NCBI GenBank assembly: GCA_000697665.1
Contig: KL197719.1
Span: forward strand, 877,968-941,967
DNA: 64,000 nt
Source: Jaapia argillacea MUCL 33604
Lineage: Eukaryota; Basidiomycota; Agaricomycetes; Jaapiales; Jaapiaceae
Direction of reading: 5' to 3'
Shown here: positions 33,265 to 44,349 of the stretch, one piece after another
Numbering within the stretch: position 1 is the stretch's first letter
Layout of the letters: every line of letters begins with the position of its first letter
Translations under genes and position numbers: made by a program
The notes under the pieces: generated by a model
Told to the model about the DNA's origin: nothing
Seen by the model: the letters and a program-made list of their open reading frames with translations, nothing else
The model's database searches: none

Positions 33265-34799
33265 GAGGTGAGGGGGATTACATAAAAAAACCTGAGGTCT
33301 TGAAGAACCGGAATCAACGCGCAATGCAAGTTGTGCAACGCTGCAGCGGAGGGCGACCCGTCACACATAACGCGTTACTAGACAACTTGTTCTCTTCGTC
33401 ATGGTACTGTCATGGTCCGTCAAGGTATTGCCTTTAAACTTGCACTCTATCCCCTCCGATCGCCAATGTATCTTTATTTGGCCCATCTAACCTCCCCCCC
33501 TGTCGATTTTCAGCTTACGCAAGTATCGCCTGGCCAATCGTGGTTCCCATTCGTAACCAATCGATACACCGCCGCACTTCTGCTCATCTTGGTTCTCAAA
33601 AACTGTCGAGCTTCCACTACTTGCCAGTCTTGTACATATCAAGAGTTGTTCCATTCTACATTGCCCAGTCAGGCTCCCCCTGCTGTCGTCCTCAGGTTCT
33701 ACAAACTTAGATGCTCCTCGCAACGATCGTAATGGACATCTACTGCGTGATTGTACTCCTCTGTCATCGTGCAACCGCCGATCGTCCATTCCTCACTGTG
33801 TCCCCTCAAACCAAAGGAGGGTTGACCGTTCATCGCCAAGTCAGCTCCTCTGTCCCCCTTTCGAAGTCGATTGTCACCCCTTCGCCCCAGTTCGCCCCGA
33901 CCTTCGTCAATTCTGGGGCTCCCATAATATAAATTCACGCTGCAACGTGTTTGCGATACATTCCTCAAACTGCCGGGGTTTCTGCCCTGATACCTTTTCC
34001 AGCCCGACGATCCCTCAGGGTGATCGCCCAGCAAGTACGATCCCGCGTCCAAGTAACGGGTGAACGATGGGGTTCCTTCGTCCCCGTTCCCTATTCTGCT
34101 CTCACTGCCGATCGATACGACGTAACCGGATCTCCCCTGCACACTCGACACATTACGCGCACATCTATAGCAAGCTTATCCAGCTGGGCCACCTAATCCA
34201 TAGCTAAGATCAGTCATATTTCCCCCAAGACTTACAGTTGTGTCCCTGATGGGTTTCAAGATTGTTATCTCAATACCGAGACTCTGTCTTCCGGCCGGAG
34301 CAACTCTAAAGGATGATTCTTCTTACGTTGGGCTTTCCGACAAACTCTATTCCCCCACCCCTAACAATCCTGACCCGTCCCATGCTCATTTCTTCACATG
34401 CACCATTCATTCACGTGAGGTACACCTCACACCCCAACTCGCACAAAAAACTTTGGCTCGGACAATCTCACGTACCTCTCCGTGATGCATGACCCCCACT
34501 TCCTTGTGCTTTTGCTCCCACACAACGGTTAAACGTTCCCTCTTTGTAAGTCCCAAACACCGGGAATACTCGGGCCCAAACTATCCTGCAGGTTCGATGA
34601 CCCCTAGGTAAGTCTCACCTCGATTGTTGCATCACATGTTTATCCCTCCCTCTTGTGGTCAGGACGATCATTAATCATACTCCCATCTTCCTCCCAACTT
34701 CACGGATCTTGAAGGCTACGTGGCAGTTTCAGATTCGAGACTCGTCACAAGACACCCTTGGCGTCTCAAATACTCTAATCTAGAGTCGAGAGAAATTGG

Positions 34800-35129
34800 T
34801 ATAAAAGACGAGGGTGGGTCTCTCTACTTTCTTCAGCCTACCACCCATTGCCAACACCTCATACCCGTAGGCCCTACTGAGAAGCGCATGGTCTCCTGTC
34901 GTCCATCATGACAGGTACGTTGGGTCTTTGTGTTCGGTTGAGGGAGCAGTATCGCTCATGCGAGACCTTTACAGAAGACCACTACATATTTGAATGGCCA
35001 GACATCGAGGGGGGACCCGCTGTCTGCCTTAGTTTGCCCCAGAGCCGCCGCCTTGTATCGTGAGTCGTACATCTTCCTTCGTTAGTGCTCCTAAATCAAT
35101 GTGTGGCTAATCGTAGCCTCTGCAGATGA
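34800..35129 (+). other. TATA box plus short spliced-looking unit, copy A
   Basis: TATAAAAG (34800-34807) is followed 100 bp later by ATGACAG (34908-34914), a GTACGT...TTTACAG intron (34915-34974), an 85-nt exon (34975-35059), and a GTGAGT...CTGCAG intron (35060-35125). Read from ATGACAG, the joined exons encode 31 residues ending TGA at 35127-35129. In copy B every one of these lengths (60-nt intron, 85-nt exon, 66-nt intron) and all splice signals are kept although the exon itself differs at about a seventh of its sites. It could be a non-coding transcript, a fast-changing small protein, or the remains of a larger gene. Confidence 0.35.
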
Positions 35130-35406
35130 CCGGGCGTCTGCGAAGACCAAGGCACGCGTCTGGCAGGCTCCTTGGTACCTTTTCCTTGTTCTGAATATCA
35201 TTCTTGTCGAACTTTGTAGAAAAGGGGAGAAGTTTTATGCTTTGTATTGTTGTTGCTGGAATATATTTTTGCGGAAGTGATATCGCGCTTGTTACCTCGC
35301 CCCTTGGACACTCCCTTTTCCGCTCACGTCGGCGAACGACGTCTAGATTCGTCTCCCCCCTCCCCGGCTTTCAAAGCGACACGTTCATGGCTTCTCTTCA
35401 TTTCCT

Positions 35407-35565
35407 CGACCCGCTTCACCTTATGATTATCCACTGCCATCTCTCGAATCACAGCAATCATGGCCTAGTCCAAGTAATGGGTGGTGTCCGCGTAGCGGCG
35501 TTACATACTCAACTTGTCGGCTTATCCCAAGGTACAAGCCTGCACATGGCGTTAGCTTACACAAG
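35407..35565 (+). repeat. Block inverted relative to copy B
   Basis: From CGACCCGCTTCACC to GCGTTAGCTTACACAAG this block matches the reverse complement of 40218-40404, while sequence on both sides matches in direct orientation. Matching pieces include ATCTCTCGAATCACAGCAATCA and CGTAGCGGCGTTACATACTCAAC (each with a few differences). No terminal inverted repeat or transposase was seen. Confidence 0.7.
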
Positions 35566-35747
35566 TAGCTCGACGCCTTTTCGGCATCCTTGCCAACACA
35601 TACCGCTCCCGTGATTAATCAATGACCGCCTGGAACCCCCTCCTTCTACTTCAACTCCCAGAGTCAGCGCAACTGAATCAAACCTAGTTTCAGTCGTCTT
35701 AGCTCGTTTCCCGCCATAAATGAATTACGTCTTCAACTCTCATCGTC

Positions 35748-37295
35748 TCACGCGGGCGGTAAAAACGTAGTCCACAATACAACACTAACCAACCCCCAAA
35801 CAACACTCCAACCAACCCACCACTCTCCCCATCCCACTTTCCTCCTCTCCCCTAGCCCCCCTTCTCTCGTCCTTTTCCCCTTCTCTCCACCTCAAATAGT
35901 CAAAAACCCCAATCCCGGAGAGCGTGGGCTCCTCGACGAGCAACCACGCCTCCGCCCAATACAAAATAGGCATACTAGCCGCCGAACGTAACACGATTTG
36001 GGTATGTGAGGCCAATAAGAGCGAGGGATAGTACGAGTGCGTGAATCGCGTGTGGTGTCAGAGTTTCGGAGAGGAATGGCGATAGCGGGACCTCGTACGA
36101 CTCTGAATGTTGGTGTTGTTTCCCAAGCCGCGATGTGCTAGTGGGGAACAAAAGTCGTGGCATGACTCGAGACAGATGATAACTCGAAAACGCCAACAAG
36201 AGCAATAAAGGAGGGATCGAGATGACGAAATTGGGTATTTGAGAAAGAGTCCAGTATTTAAGGAATCCGACGTTCCAGTATTTTGCTTGGACGTAGGTGT
36301 AATTTTGCTTGGACGTAAGTGTAGATCGATGGTGGAGTTTTATTGCACCACATTGGGTTTGGGTAGGTGGAAGAGGGAGGGGAAGAGCGGAAGTGTGTAT
36401 AGGCGGAATGTTGGTGTGCGATGAATGGTGTGAAGATCAGGGCTGTTAGGATCGTAGCGTAGACCGCCCTCCGTAAAGAGAACTAATATCCATTCAAGGA
36501 AGTCGATGAGTTTACAAATCGTTTCAAGGGGTAGGGGAATAAACGTACAGACTTCCGCTGCAAAACCGGATACACGACTAAATCCCAAATGACGAAGCCC
36601 CCCAATAACACCCTATTAGACCTAAAAGCCCCAGCACACGCAAACAAAGCGGACGCAAAGAGGTGTCGCCTTTTCGCGCACGCCCACATTCCTAAAACCC
36701 CCACGTCGCCCCCGAGCACCAAGGGGAGGAGGAGGCCGACTCACCTTGATAAGAAAAGAAAATGAAGAACGGTTCGGTATAAGGCGCATACCAAAGCGTC
36801 GCTGGAGAACTCGGTAACAAACCCAACAAAGCGGATATCAAAGCAATCAAGGGTCGTCTAGGAAAATGTCGCAACGTAAGCTTGTACAACGTCAGAGGTG
36901 TGAAGACGTCTACTACAAAAGACGCCAACGCTCCTCCAACCACCAATTCTCGGACACTCAGCTTAGAGTTCGAGTGGGGGAAGGGGAGTCGGATTAATTG
37001 GGCAAAAAGACACATGATGTTAGCTATACCGGGTAAGAACGCCTATTCATGCTCGAAAACGTGACCTTCTTTCGTGATGTGGACGAAATGGAACGAGTCC
37101 CAACGGAGGAGGGAGTTCGTAACCCTCCACAACGCTTTTTCTGCCCCAGATGCGTCGAGAGGAGGGGGCGGCAAGAGGATATTGGGGGAAGAGTCGAAGG
37201 AGGGGAGGTAGGAGGAGAGGTAGATTAGGGCGAGGATGAGGAAGCGGGTGAGGAGGGTGAGGAGGAGGATTAGGTGCGTTGGTCGGAGTTTGCAT
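35748..37295 (-). pseudogene. GPI18: Broken copy of GPI18 (GPI mannosyltransferase 2)
   Basis: The sequence aligns exon by exon with the intact gene at 40567-42125, including both intron positions and motifs such as RWDSFHF, EGHVFEHE, LSVRELVVGGALAS and LLPSSPATLWYAPYTEPFF. At least four changes spoil it: the start region of the intact gene is missing and the remaining ATG (37295-37293) is out of frame; the Trp codon after EGHVFEHE is TAG (37045-37043); about 22 bp (ACGTCCAAGCAAAAT...) are tandemly duplicated at about 36282-36320; and 2 bp are missing at about 36022. The splice sites are still good, so decay seems moderate. With an intact copy 5 kb away, this one is probably under no constraint. 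Confidence 0.8.
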
Positions 37296-37550
37296 TGTCG
37301 TCGCGGGAACAAGAAACGGCGGGAAGATCCAAATCTCAGATTGGGAAGTTGAGTGGCTGTGCAACTCGCGTGGCTTTCCTCACGCCACCTCCCCCTCGCC
37401 AATCGCATTCCACGCCGACTTGAATTGAAGTTCGCCCTACAGACAATTAACTACACAGCATAATCCAAACACCAGCTGCCAATACACCTCAAACTCCCTC
37501 AACAGAAAGTCACCCCCCTCCCCCGTAACAAACCCTACCCCAAACCAACA

Positions 37551-37621
37551 CTAACACTCCCCCCTCTTAACAGCAGCCCTCAACCTCTGCCTCAAACTCC
37601 CCATCTCCTCTTCCCCACTCC
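37551..37621 (-). pseudogene. 3' fragment of the Pex24-type gene, cut by the gap
   Basis: These 71 bases match the C-terminal coding end of the peroxin at 42545-44349 (EEEMGSLRQRLRAAVKRG). The near-by stop differs slightly from that of the complete gene. What lies beyond is hidden in the run of N, so the fragment may be the end of the duplicated unit or of a longer copy. Confidence 0.6.
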
Positions 37622-38124
37622 NNNNNNNNNNNNNNNNNNNNNNNNNNNNNNNNNNNNNNNNNNNNNNNNNNNNNNNNNNNNNNNNNNNNNNNNNNNNNNN
37701 NNNNNNNNNNNNNNNNNNNNNNNNNNNNNNNNNNNNNNNNNNNNNNNNNNNNNNNNNNNNNNNNNNNNNNNNNNNNNNNNNNNNNNNNNNNNNNNNNNNN
37801 NNNNNNNNNNNNNNNNNNNNNNNNNNNNNNNNNNNNNNNNNNNNNNNNNNNNNNNNNNNNNNNNNNNNNNNNNNNNNNNNNNNNNNNNNNNNNNNNNNNN
37901 NNNNNNNNNNNNNNNNNNNNNNNNNNNNNNNNNNNNNNNNNNNNNNNNNNNNNNNNNNNNNNNNNNNNNNNNNNNNNNNNNNNNNNNNNNNNNNNNNNNN
38001 NNNNNNNNNNNNNNNNNNNNNNNNNNNNNNNNNNNNNNNNNNNNNNNNNNNNNNNNNNNNNNNNNNNNNNNNNNNNNNNNNNNNNNNNNNNNNNNNNNNN
38101 NNNNNNNNNNNNNNNNNNNNNNNN
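37622..38124. other. Assembly gap of 503 N
   Basis: The run of N hides the junction between the two copies. Right after it (38129-38149) is a run of about 21 G, which is probably a low-quality contig end and not real sequence. Every statement about the junction is therefore inference. Confidence 0.95.
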
Positions 38125-39629
38125 AAGAGGGGGGGGGGGGGGGGGGGGGTGGTTACATGGAAAACCTGAGGTCTTGGAGAACCGGAATCAATGCGCAATG
38201 CAAGGCTGCAGTGGAGGACGACCTGGAGGGCGACACGGGTCGACCCGTCACGCATAACGCGTTACTGGACGATCGTCATGGTCCGCCAAGGTATTGCCTT
38301 TAAACTTGCCCTCTATCCCCTCCGATCGCCAATGTATCTTTATTTCCCCCCCTCTCGATTTTCAGCTTACGCAAGCATCGCTCTGCCGATCACGGTTCCC
38401 ATTCGTAAACAATCGATACGCCGCCGGACTTCTGCTCATCTTGGTTCTCAAAAACTGTCGAGCTTCCACTACTTGCCAGTCTTGTACATCTCAAGAGTTG
38501 TTCCATTATACATCGCCCAGTTAGGCCCCCCCTGCTGTCGTCCTTGGGTTCTACAAACTTAGATGCGCCGCAATGAGCATGATGGACATCTGCTGCGTGA
38601 TTGTACTCCTCTGTCATCGTGCAACCGCCGATCGTCCATTCCTCACTGTGGCCCCTCAAATCAAAGGAGATTTGACCGTCCATCGCCAAGCCAGCTCCTC
38701 TGTACCCCTTTCGAAGTCGATTGTCATCCCTTCGTCACAGTTCGCCCCAAGCTTCTGGGGCTCCCATGAAAAAAATTCTCGCTGCATCGTGTTGGCGATA
38801 TATTCCTCAAACTGCCGGGGTTTCTGCGTTAATTCCTTTTCCAGCCTGACGATCCCTCAGGGTGATCGCCCAGCGAGTGCGATCCCGCGTCCAAGTGACG
38901 GGTGAACGATGGGAGGTTCCTTCCTTCCCGTTCCCTATCCGCTCTCACTGCTGATCGATACGACGCAACCGGATCTCCCCTGACGATCTACACACTCGAC
39001 ACATTACGCGCACACCTATAGTAAATTTATCCAGCCGGGCCACCTAATCCATGGCTGAGATCGGACATATTTCCCCCAAGACTTACTGTTGTGTCCCTGA
39101 TGGGTTTCAAGATTGTTATCTCAATACCGAGACTCTGTCTTGCGGCCGGAGCAACTCTAAAGGATGATTCTTCTTACGTTGGGCTTTCCGACAAACTCTA
39201 TTCCCCCACCACTAATAATCCTGACCCGTCCCATGCTCATTTCTTCACATGCACCACTCATTCACGTGAGGTACGCCTCACACCCCGACTCGCACAAAAA
39301 ACTTTGGCTCGGACAATCTCACGTACCTCTCCGTGATGCATGACCCCCACTTCCTTGTGCTTTTGCTCCCTCTTTGTAAGTCTCAAACACCGGGAATACT
39401 CGGACCCAAACTATCCTGCAGGTTCGATGACCCCTAGGTAAGTCTCACCTCGATTGTTGCGTCACATGTTTATCCCTCCCCCTTGTGGTCAGGACGATCA
39501 TTACCCACACTCCCATCTTCGCCCCAACTCCACGGATCTTGAAGTTTGCATGGTGGTTTCAGATTCGAGACTCGTCACAAGACCAATTTTCCGTCTCAAA
39601 GACTCTAATATAGAGGTGAGATAAAGCGA

Positions 39630-39955
39630 TATAAAAGGGGAGGTAGGACTCTCTGCTTTCTTCAGCCTACCACCCACTTTCAACACCTCATACCCGTAGG
39701 CCCTACTGAGAAGCGCATGGTCTCCTGTTGTATCATGACAGGTACGTTGAGGCTTTAGGTTGGGTTGAGGGAACGATACAGCTCATGCGAGACCTTTACA
39801 GAAGACCGCTACATATCTGAATGGCCAGACATCGGGGAGGAATACGTTGTCTGCCTTGGTCGGTTCCAGAACCGCCGCCTTGTATCGTAAGTCGTACATA
39901 CTCCTTCCCTAGTACCCCTAAATCAATGTATGGCTAACCGTGACCTCTACAGATG
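39630..39955 (+). other. TATA box plus short spliced-looking unit, copy B
   Basis: TATAAAAG (39630-39637) leads to ATGACAG (39735-39741), a 60-nt GTACGT...TTTACAG intron, an 85-nt exon (39802-39886) and a 66-nt GTAAGT...CTACAG intron, with the same TGA after it as in copy A. Here an upstream ATG (ATGGTCTCC, about 39717) is in frame and would add six residues; in copy A that reading is lost. Reading-frame conservation is therefore partial, while splice geometry is complete. Confidence 0.35.
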
Positions 39956-40217
39956 ACCGGGCGTCCGCGGAGACCAAGGCACACGCCTGGCAGGCTGCTT
40001 TGTACCTTCGCCTTGTTCTGAATGTCATTCTTGGACAATTGGAAGTTTGCAGAAAAAGAGAGAAAATCTATCTTTTGTGTTGTTGTTGCTGGAATGTATT
40101 CTTGCGGAAGTGATATCGCGCTTGATATCTCGCCCCTTGGACCATTTCAACCTTCACTTTTCCGCTCACATCAAAGAACAACGTCTAGATTCGCCCCCGC
40201 CTTTCAAAGTGACTTCC

Positions 40218-40404
40218 CTTGTGTAAGCTAACGCCATGATCCATGATGGAGGCTTGAACTTGAACGATAAGTTGATAAGTTGAGAATATAACGCCGCTAA
40301 GCGAACACCACCAACACTTGAACTGTCCAAAATCCCATTGCGCAGCCGTGATTGCTGTGATCCGAGAGATGGGGGTGGATGGTCGTAAGGCGAAGCGGGT
40401 CGAC
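40218..40404 (-). repeat. Block inverted relative to copy A
   Basis: Starting CTTGTGTAAGCTAACGCC and ending GGCGAAGCGGGTCGA, this block is the reverse complement of 35407-35565 plus about 28 extra bases near its middle. TTTCAAAG(C/T)GAC on the left and TGATTAATC(A/G)ATGAC on the right are shared in direct orientation by both copies. Confidence 0.7.
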
Positions 40405-40566
40405 CCCGCCCCCCACCAGAAAATCCAGGGTGATTAATCGATGACTACCTGGAGTCCACTCCTTCTGCTTTAACTCCCAGTGTCAATGCAACTGAACCAA
40501 ACCAAGTTTCGGTCGTTTTAGATCGTTTCCCGCAATGGACGACTTACGTCTCCGACTCCCAATATT

Positions 40567-42125
40567 TCACGCAGGCGGTAAGAACGTAGTCCACAACACA
40601 ACACTAACTGACCCCCAAACAACACTCCAACCAACCCACCAACTTCCCCATCTCACTCCTTTGCCCTTCCCTACCTGCTCTTCTCTCGATCCTCTCAGGG
40701 ACAATTTCCCCTTTTCTCCAGCCCTCCCTCTCCCTCTCCAAAGCCCGCTCATGGAGAACTCGGGCTCCTCGACGAGTAACCACGCCCCCGCCCAATACAG
40801 AATAGGCATACTAGCCGCCAAACGTAACACGATTTGGGTATGAGAGGCGAATAAGAGTGTGAGGGATAGTACGAGGGCGTGAATCGCATGTGGAGTCAGA
40901 GTTTCGGAGAGGAATGGCGATGGCGGGACCTCGTTTGACTCTAAATGTCGCTTTTGTTTCCGTAGTTGAGATGTGGGAGTGGGGAATAAAAGTCGTGGAA
41001 TGACTTGGACTAGATGATAACTCGAAAACGCGAATAAGAGCAATAAAGGAGGGATCGAGATGATGAAATTGGGTATTTGAGAAGGAGTCCAGTATGTTAG
41101 GAAACCGACGTTCCAGTATTTGGATTGGACGTAAGTGTAGATGGACGGTAGAGTTTTATTGCACCATATTGGGTTCGGGTTTGACGAGGGAGGAGGGGAA
41201 GAGCAGAAGAGAGTGTAAGCCGAATGTTGGTGTGCGATGAATGGTGTGAAGATCAGGGCTGTTAGGATCGTAGCGTAGACCGCCCTCCATATCGAGAACT
41301 AATATCCATTAAAGGGAGTTGATGAGTTTACATATCGTCTCAAGAGGTAGGGGAGATAGACGTACAGATTTCCGCTGTAAAAACGGATACGCGACTAAAT
41401 CCCAAATGACAAAACCCCCCAATAACACTCCATTAGACCTAAAAGCCCCAGCACACGCAAACAAAGTGGACGCTAAGAGGTACCGCCCATTCGCGCATGC
41501 CAACATTCCTAAAACCCTACGTCACCCTCGAGCACCAAGGGGAGGCGGATTACTCACCTTGATAAGAAAAGAAAGTGAAGAAGGGTTCGGTATAAGGCGC
41601 ATACCGAAGCGTCGCTGGAGAACTCGGTAACAAACCCAACAAAGCGCTTATCAAAGCAATCGAGGGTCTTCCAGGGAAATGTCGCAACGTAAGCTTGTAC
41701 AGCGTCAGAGGTGTGAGGACGTCCACTAAAAAGGAAGCCAACGCTCCTCCGACCATCAATTCTCGTACACTCAACTCAGGGTTTGAGTGAGGGAAGAGGA
41801 GTCGGATGAATTGGGCGGAAAGACGCATGATGTTAGCTATACCGGGTAAGAACGCCCATTCATGTTCGAATACGTGTCCTTCTTTCGCGATGTGGGCGAA
41901 ATGGAAAGAGTCCCAACGGAGGAGGGGGTTCGTAACCCTCCACAACGCTTTTTCTGCCCAAGACGCGTCGAGAGGAGGGGGCGGCAGGAGGATGTTGGGA
42001 GAAGAGTCGAAGGAGGGGAGGTAGGAGGAGAGGTAGATTAGGACGAGGATGAGGAAGCGGGTGAGGAGGGTGAGGAGGAGGATTAGGTGCGTTGGTCGGA
42101 GTTTGGATGTCTTTGCAGAGGTCAT
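40567..42125 (-). CDS. GPI18: GPI mannosyltransferase 2 (GPI18/PIG-V)
   Basis: Three exons (42125-41558, 41508-41366, 41298-40567) join in frame to give 480 residues. PIG-V marks: a first membrane helix LILLLTLLTRFLILVLIYL, a lumenal loop with RWDSFHFAHIAKEGHVFEHE followed by WAFLPGIANIMR, LRYAPYTEPFFTFFSYQG, ACAGAFRSNGVLLGGF, and late IYTYVQSKYWNVGFLTYWT with IPNFIISIPPLLLLFAF. The enzyme adds the second mannose to GPI anchor precursors in the ER lumen. The WDxxHF-type Asp in the first loop is present. The C-terminal 50 residues (GLWRGRGRAGEKGK and after) are unusually basic before a last hydrophobic helix. Most of this gene is duplicated, in broken form, at 35748-37295. Confidence 0.9.
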
Positions 42126-42544
42126 TGCATGATTTGCGTCGTCGTCGTCGTATTTGGTGTTGCGGGGGGACAAGGAACGTGGGAAGATCTCAGATCCAGA
42201 AGCCTCAGTGGCTGTGCATCTCGCGTGGCATTTCTCACGCCACCATACTTTGCCACCCAGCGGCTCAAGTACTTGCTCGAGGATAGGGAACCAGGGGACG
42301 GAGGATGTGGATTGTGCCTTTGGGTTTCCGGGGTGGTTGTAGGAGGTGCACGTACTAGTTGGTTGCTTATTTATGTTTGGAATGTGGAGGGTAAATGAGA
42401 TCGAATCGCGCCTGCTACAGAGCTGTACCGTCGAGCAAGTCGACCATATCCACCTCAACTTCAAGTTCACCCTACAGACAATTACACAGAATATAAAATA
42501 CAAACATCACCCTCAACAGAACCTCCCCCTCCCTTAACACAGCC

Positions 42545-44349
42545 CTACCCCATAACAACCCCAGACCCAACACTAACACTCCCCCTCTTAACAGCAGCCC
42601 TCAACCTCTGCCTCAAACTCCCCATCTCCTCTTCCCCACTCCCACCTGCCCCACTCGACGTCGGACCCGCTGCAGATGTCAAACTCGAACTCGAAGGTGG
42701 GGCGGGGAATGATGTCGGTCTGAGGTTCGTTGGTGCCACAGGAGGAGAGGCAGGTGTCGATTTGGTAGTAGTAGCGTCCGTTTGAGTTTGAGTTGAAATT
42801 TGGTCGCCAGTGCCGGGTGCATCAGGTTGCAGTGCTTTCACAACTCCAGTTTCACCAGGCTCGACAACTTCGATCGTCTCACTCAGCACCGCGATCCTAG
42901 TCCATCTCCTATACCTCGTATACTACGCCAAACAACAACCATCAACCACCAATCAAAAATCAACGAAATAAGGGAAGAACGAACCTTTCCCATCCCGCCT
43001 TTCGAAGACCTAGCTTCCCATTTATTATCCCCATAAACCCACCCATCTCCATCCGTAACACAATCCTCCTCTCCTCCTCCCAAACCCCCACCCTCTCCCT
43101 CTCCCTCCTCACCCCCACAATCCAAAGACCTCCTCTCCCTCTTCTCAGCTTCGCTCAACTCTATCACTTCCTGTTTCGGTAACGAGGTTTGTGAAGTAGC
43201 CAATTTGAGGATCCGACTGGCGGAGGGCGAGAGGGATTCGGAACCTGGTGGAGCGGGTAATGGTCTCTCTACCCTACTAACCACCCCTTGACCTCCTCCT
43301 CCTCCACCAGTACTCCCATCTTTACGAACTAGGACTCTCCATTCACCTTCCTCCCATTCCCACCTCGCAGTCCTCTTCACTCTACCCACCTTGTTATCGT
43401 GGAGATACACTTGTGTATCAGGCGGTAAACTGAATATCGCCGGTGGAGATACGGGTTGGAGGAGCGGTAGAGGTGATGACCATGAAGGACGTTCGGAGGG
43501 TAGGAGCGCAGAAGTCCAATCCAGACCCATCCACCATCTTTGGTTCTCGTATAGAGTGAAGAGGAACCTGATAGGAGGCGTTTCGACTTTCTTCTTCGGT
43601 CCTTCTCCCCCGCCCTCGTCACCCTTTAAAACACGCAAGACACTCAGTTTGCCTGTATCTCCTGGAATCTTGATTCCGAGTAACCGAGCGTAGGTGTGGT
43701 AATATGCCCAGCGGACGTATGCGCTGCGGGAGAGGGAGGAGCGGAGGGTTTGAGCCCAGGGTGCGTGGTAGGTGAGGAAGTAGGAGCCTGTTAGGGCGAG
43801 GAGGAGGGGGAAGGGGGTTAGGAGGGTTAGAAAGAGGTAGGGGAGGGTGAGGAGGAGGGTTAGGCGGAGGACACTGCGGATTGTGGTGGGGGAAGGGAAG
43901 ATTGGAGGGAGGGGGAGGAGAGCGGGGAGTGAAGTTGGGAGGAGGGCGTGGATTGTTGTTAGATCTGAGATTGTGGATTGGAGGTGTTGTTCTGTCGTTA
44001 ATGACGGCGATGTTGGTTCAACCGGTGGTTTTGCGTATCGTTTCCAGAAATACAACAATAGGGCGACTACAGGTAGAGCATATCTAACCCAAAAAATATG
44101 AATTTCCTGGCTTGGAAAAAGGAAGGAAGAAGGAAAGACTGACTTGATGATAGGTTTGAACAATAAACAGGCAGCCCACCACGAAAAAAGGACGAGCCAA
44201 CTGTCATACCACCTTTCGGAGTGCTTCCATGTTATGACCTCCAATGCCCATCTGAGATGTGCGATTGGGGAAGAGAGGCCGACGAGGGCTGCGGTGAGAG
44301 GGGGAGGGACGGAAGAGAGGAATTGGTGGAGGGTGGATGGCGTTGTCAT
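42545..44349 (-). CDS. Peroxisomal membrane protein of the Pex24/Pex30 family with DysF-like domain
   Basis: Three exons (44349-44144, 44083-42985, 42922-42545) join in frame to give 560 residues. The N-terminal half has hydrophobic helices (SWLVLFSWWAACLLF, YALPVVALLLYFWKRY, and LLLTLPYLFLTLL with LLLALTGSYFL). The second half is a dysferlin-type domain: FLFTLYENQRWWMGLDWTSALL with PSWSS, then KRTARWEWEEGEWRV, then DGWVYGDNKWEA and YTRYRRWTRIAVL. Proteins of this family (yeast Pex28-32, Yarrowia Pex24) sit in peroxisomal or ER membranes and control peroxisome number and size. A 60-nt intron in the first third can be read through without a stop but has perfect splice signals. The C-terminus is Ser/Pro/Thr-rich. 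Its last 71 coding bases recur in copy A. Confidence 0.85.

Larger units (their letters stand above)
33265..37621 (+). repeat. Left copy (A) of a direct duplication of about 4.4 kb
   Basis: From GAGGTCTTG(A/G)AGAACCGGAATCAA onward, the sequence matches 38125-42641 in the same order, with an eyeballed identity near 90% and many small indels. It holds a non-coding block (about 33265-35640), a broken GPI18 copy, and the last 71 bases of a Pex24-type gene, then runs into a gap of N. Copy B runs straight on into the full Pex24-type gene. One inner block is inverted between the copies. The degree of divergence and the decay of one gene copy suggest an old tandem duplication; two haplotypes placed in series by the assembler are the main alternative. 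Confidence 0.85.
38125..42641 (+). repeat. Right copy (B) of the direct duplication
   Basis: This is the partner of 33265-37621. It has the same order: non-coding block with TATA box, then GPI18, then the start of the Pex24-type gene's 3' end. Here both genes are complete. Copy B is slightly longer, mostly because of about 190 extra bases between the GPI18 start and the peroxin stop and small indels elsewhere. Confidence 0.85.

Noticed and set aside
34240-34485. An 81-codon open frame present in both duplicated copies (34240-34485 and 39091-39336).
   Set aside because: The few differences between copies mostly change the residue (for example Pro/Ala, Pro/Thr, Ile/Thr, His/Arg, Gln/Arg) and only about one is silent, so there is no sign of selection on this frame.
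38125-38150. A run of about 21 G as a real structured element.
   Set aside because: It abuts the assembly gap and is not present at the matching place in copy A, so it is most likely a contig-end artefact.
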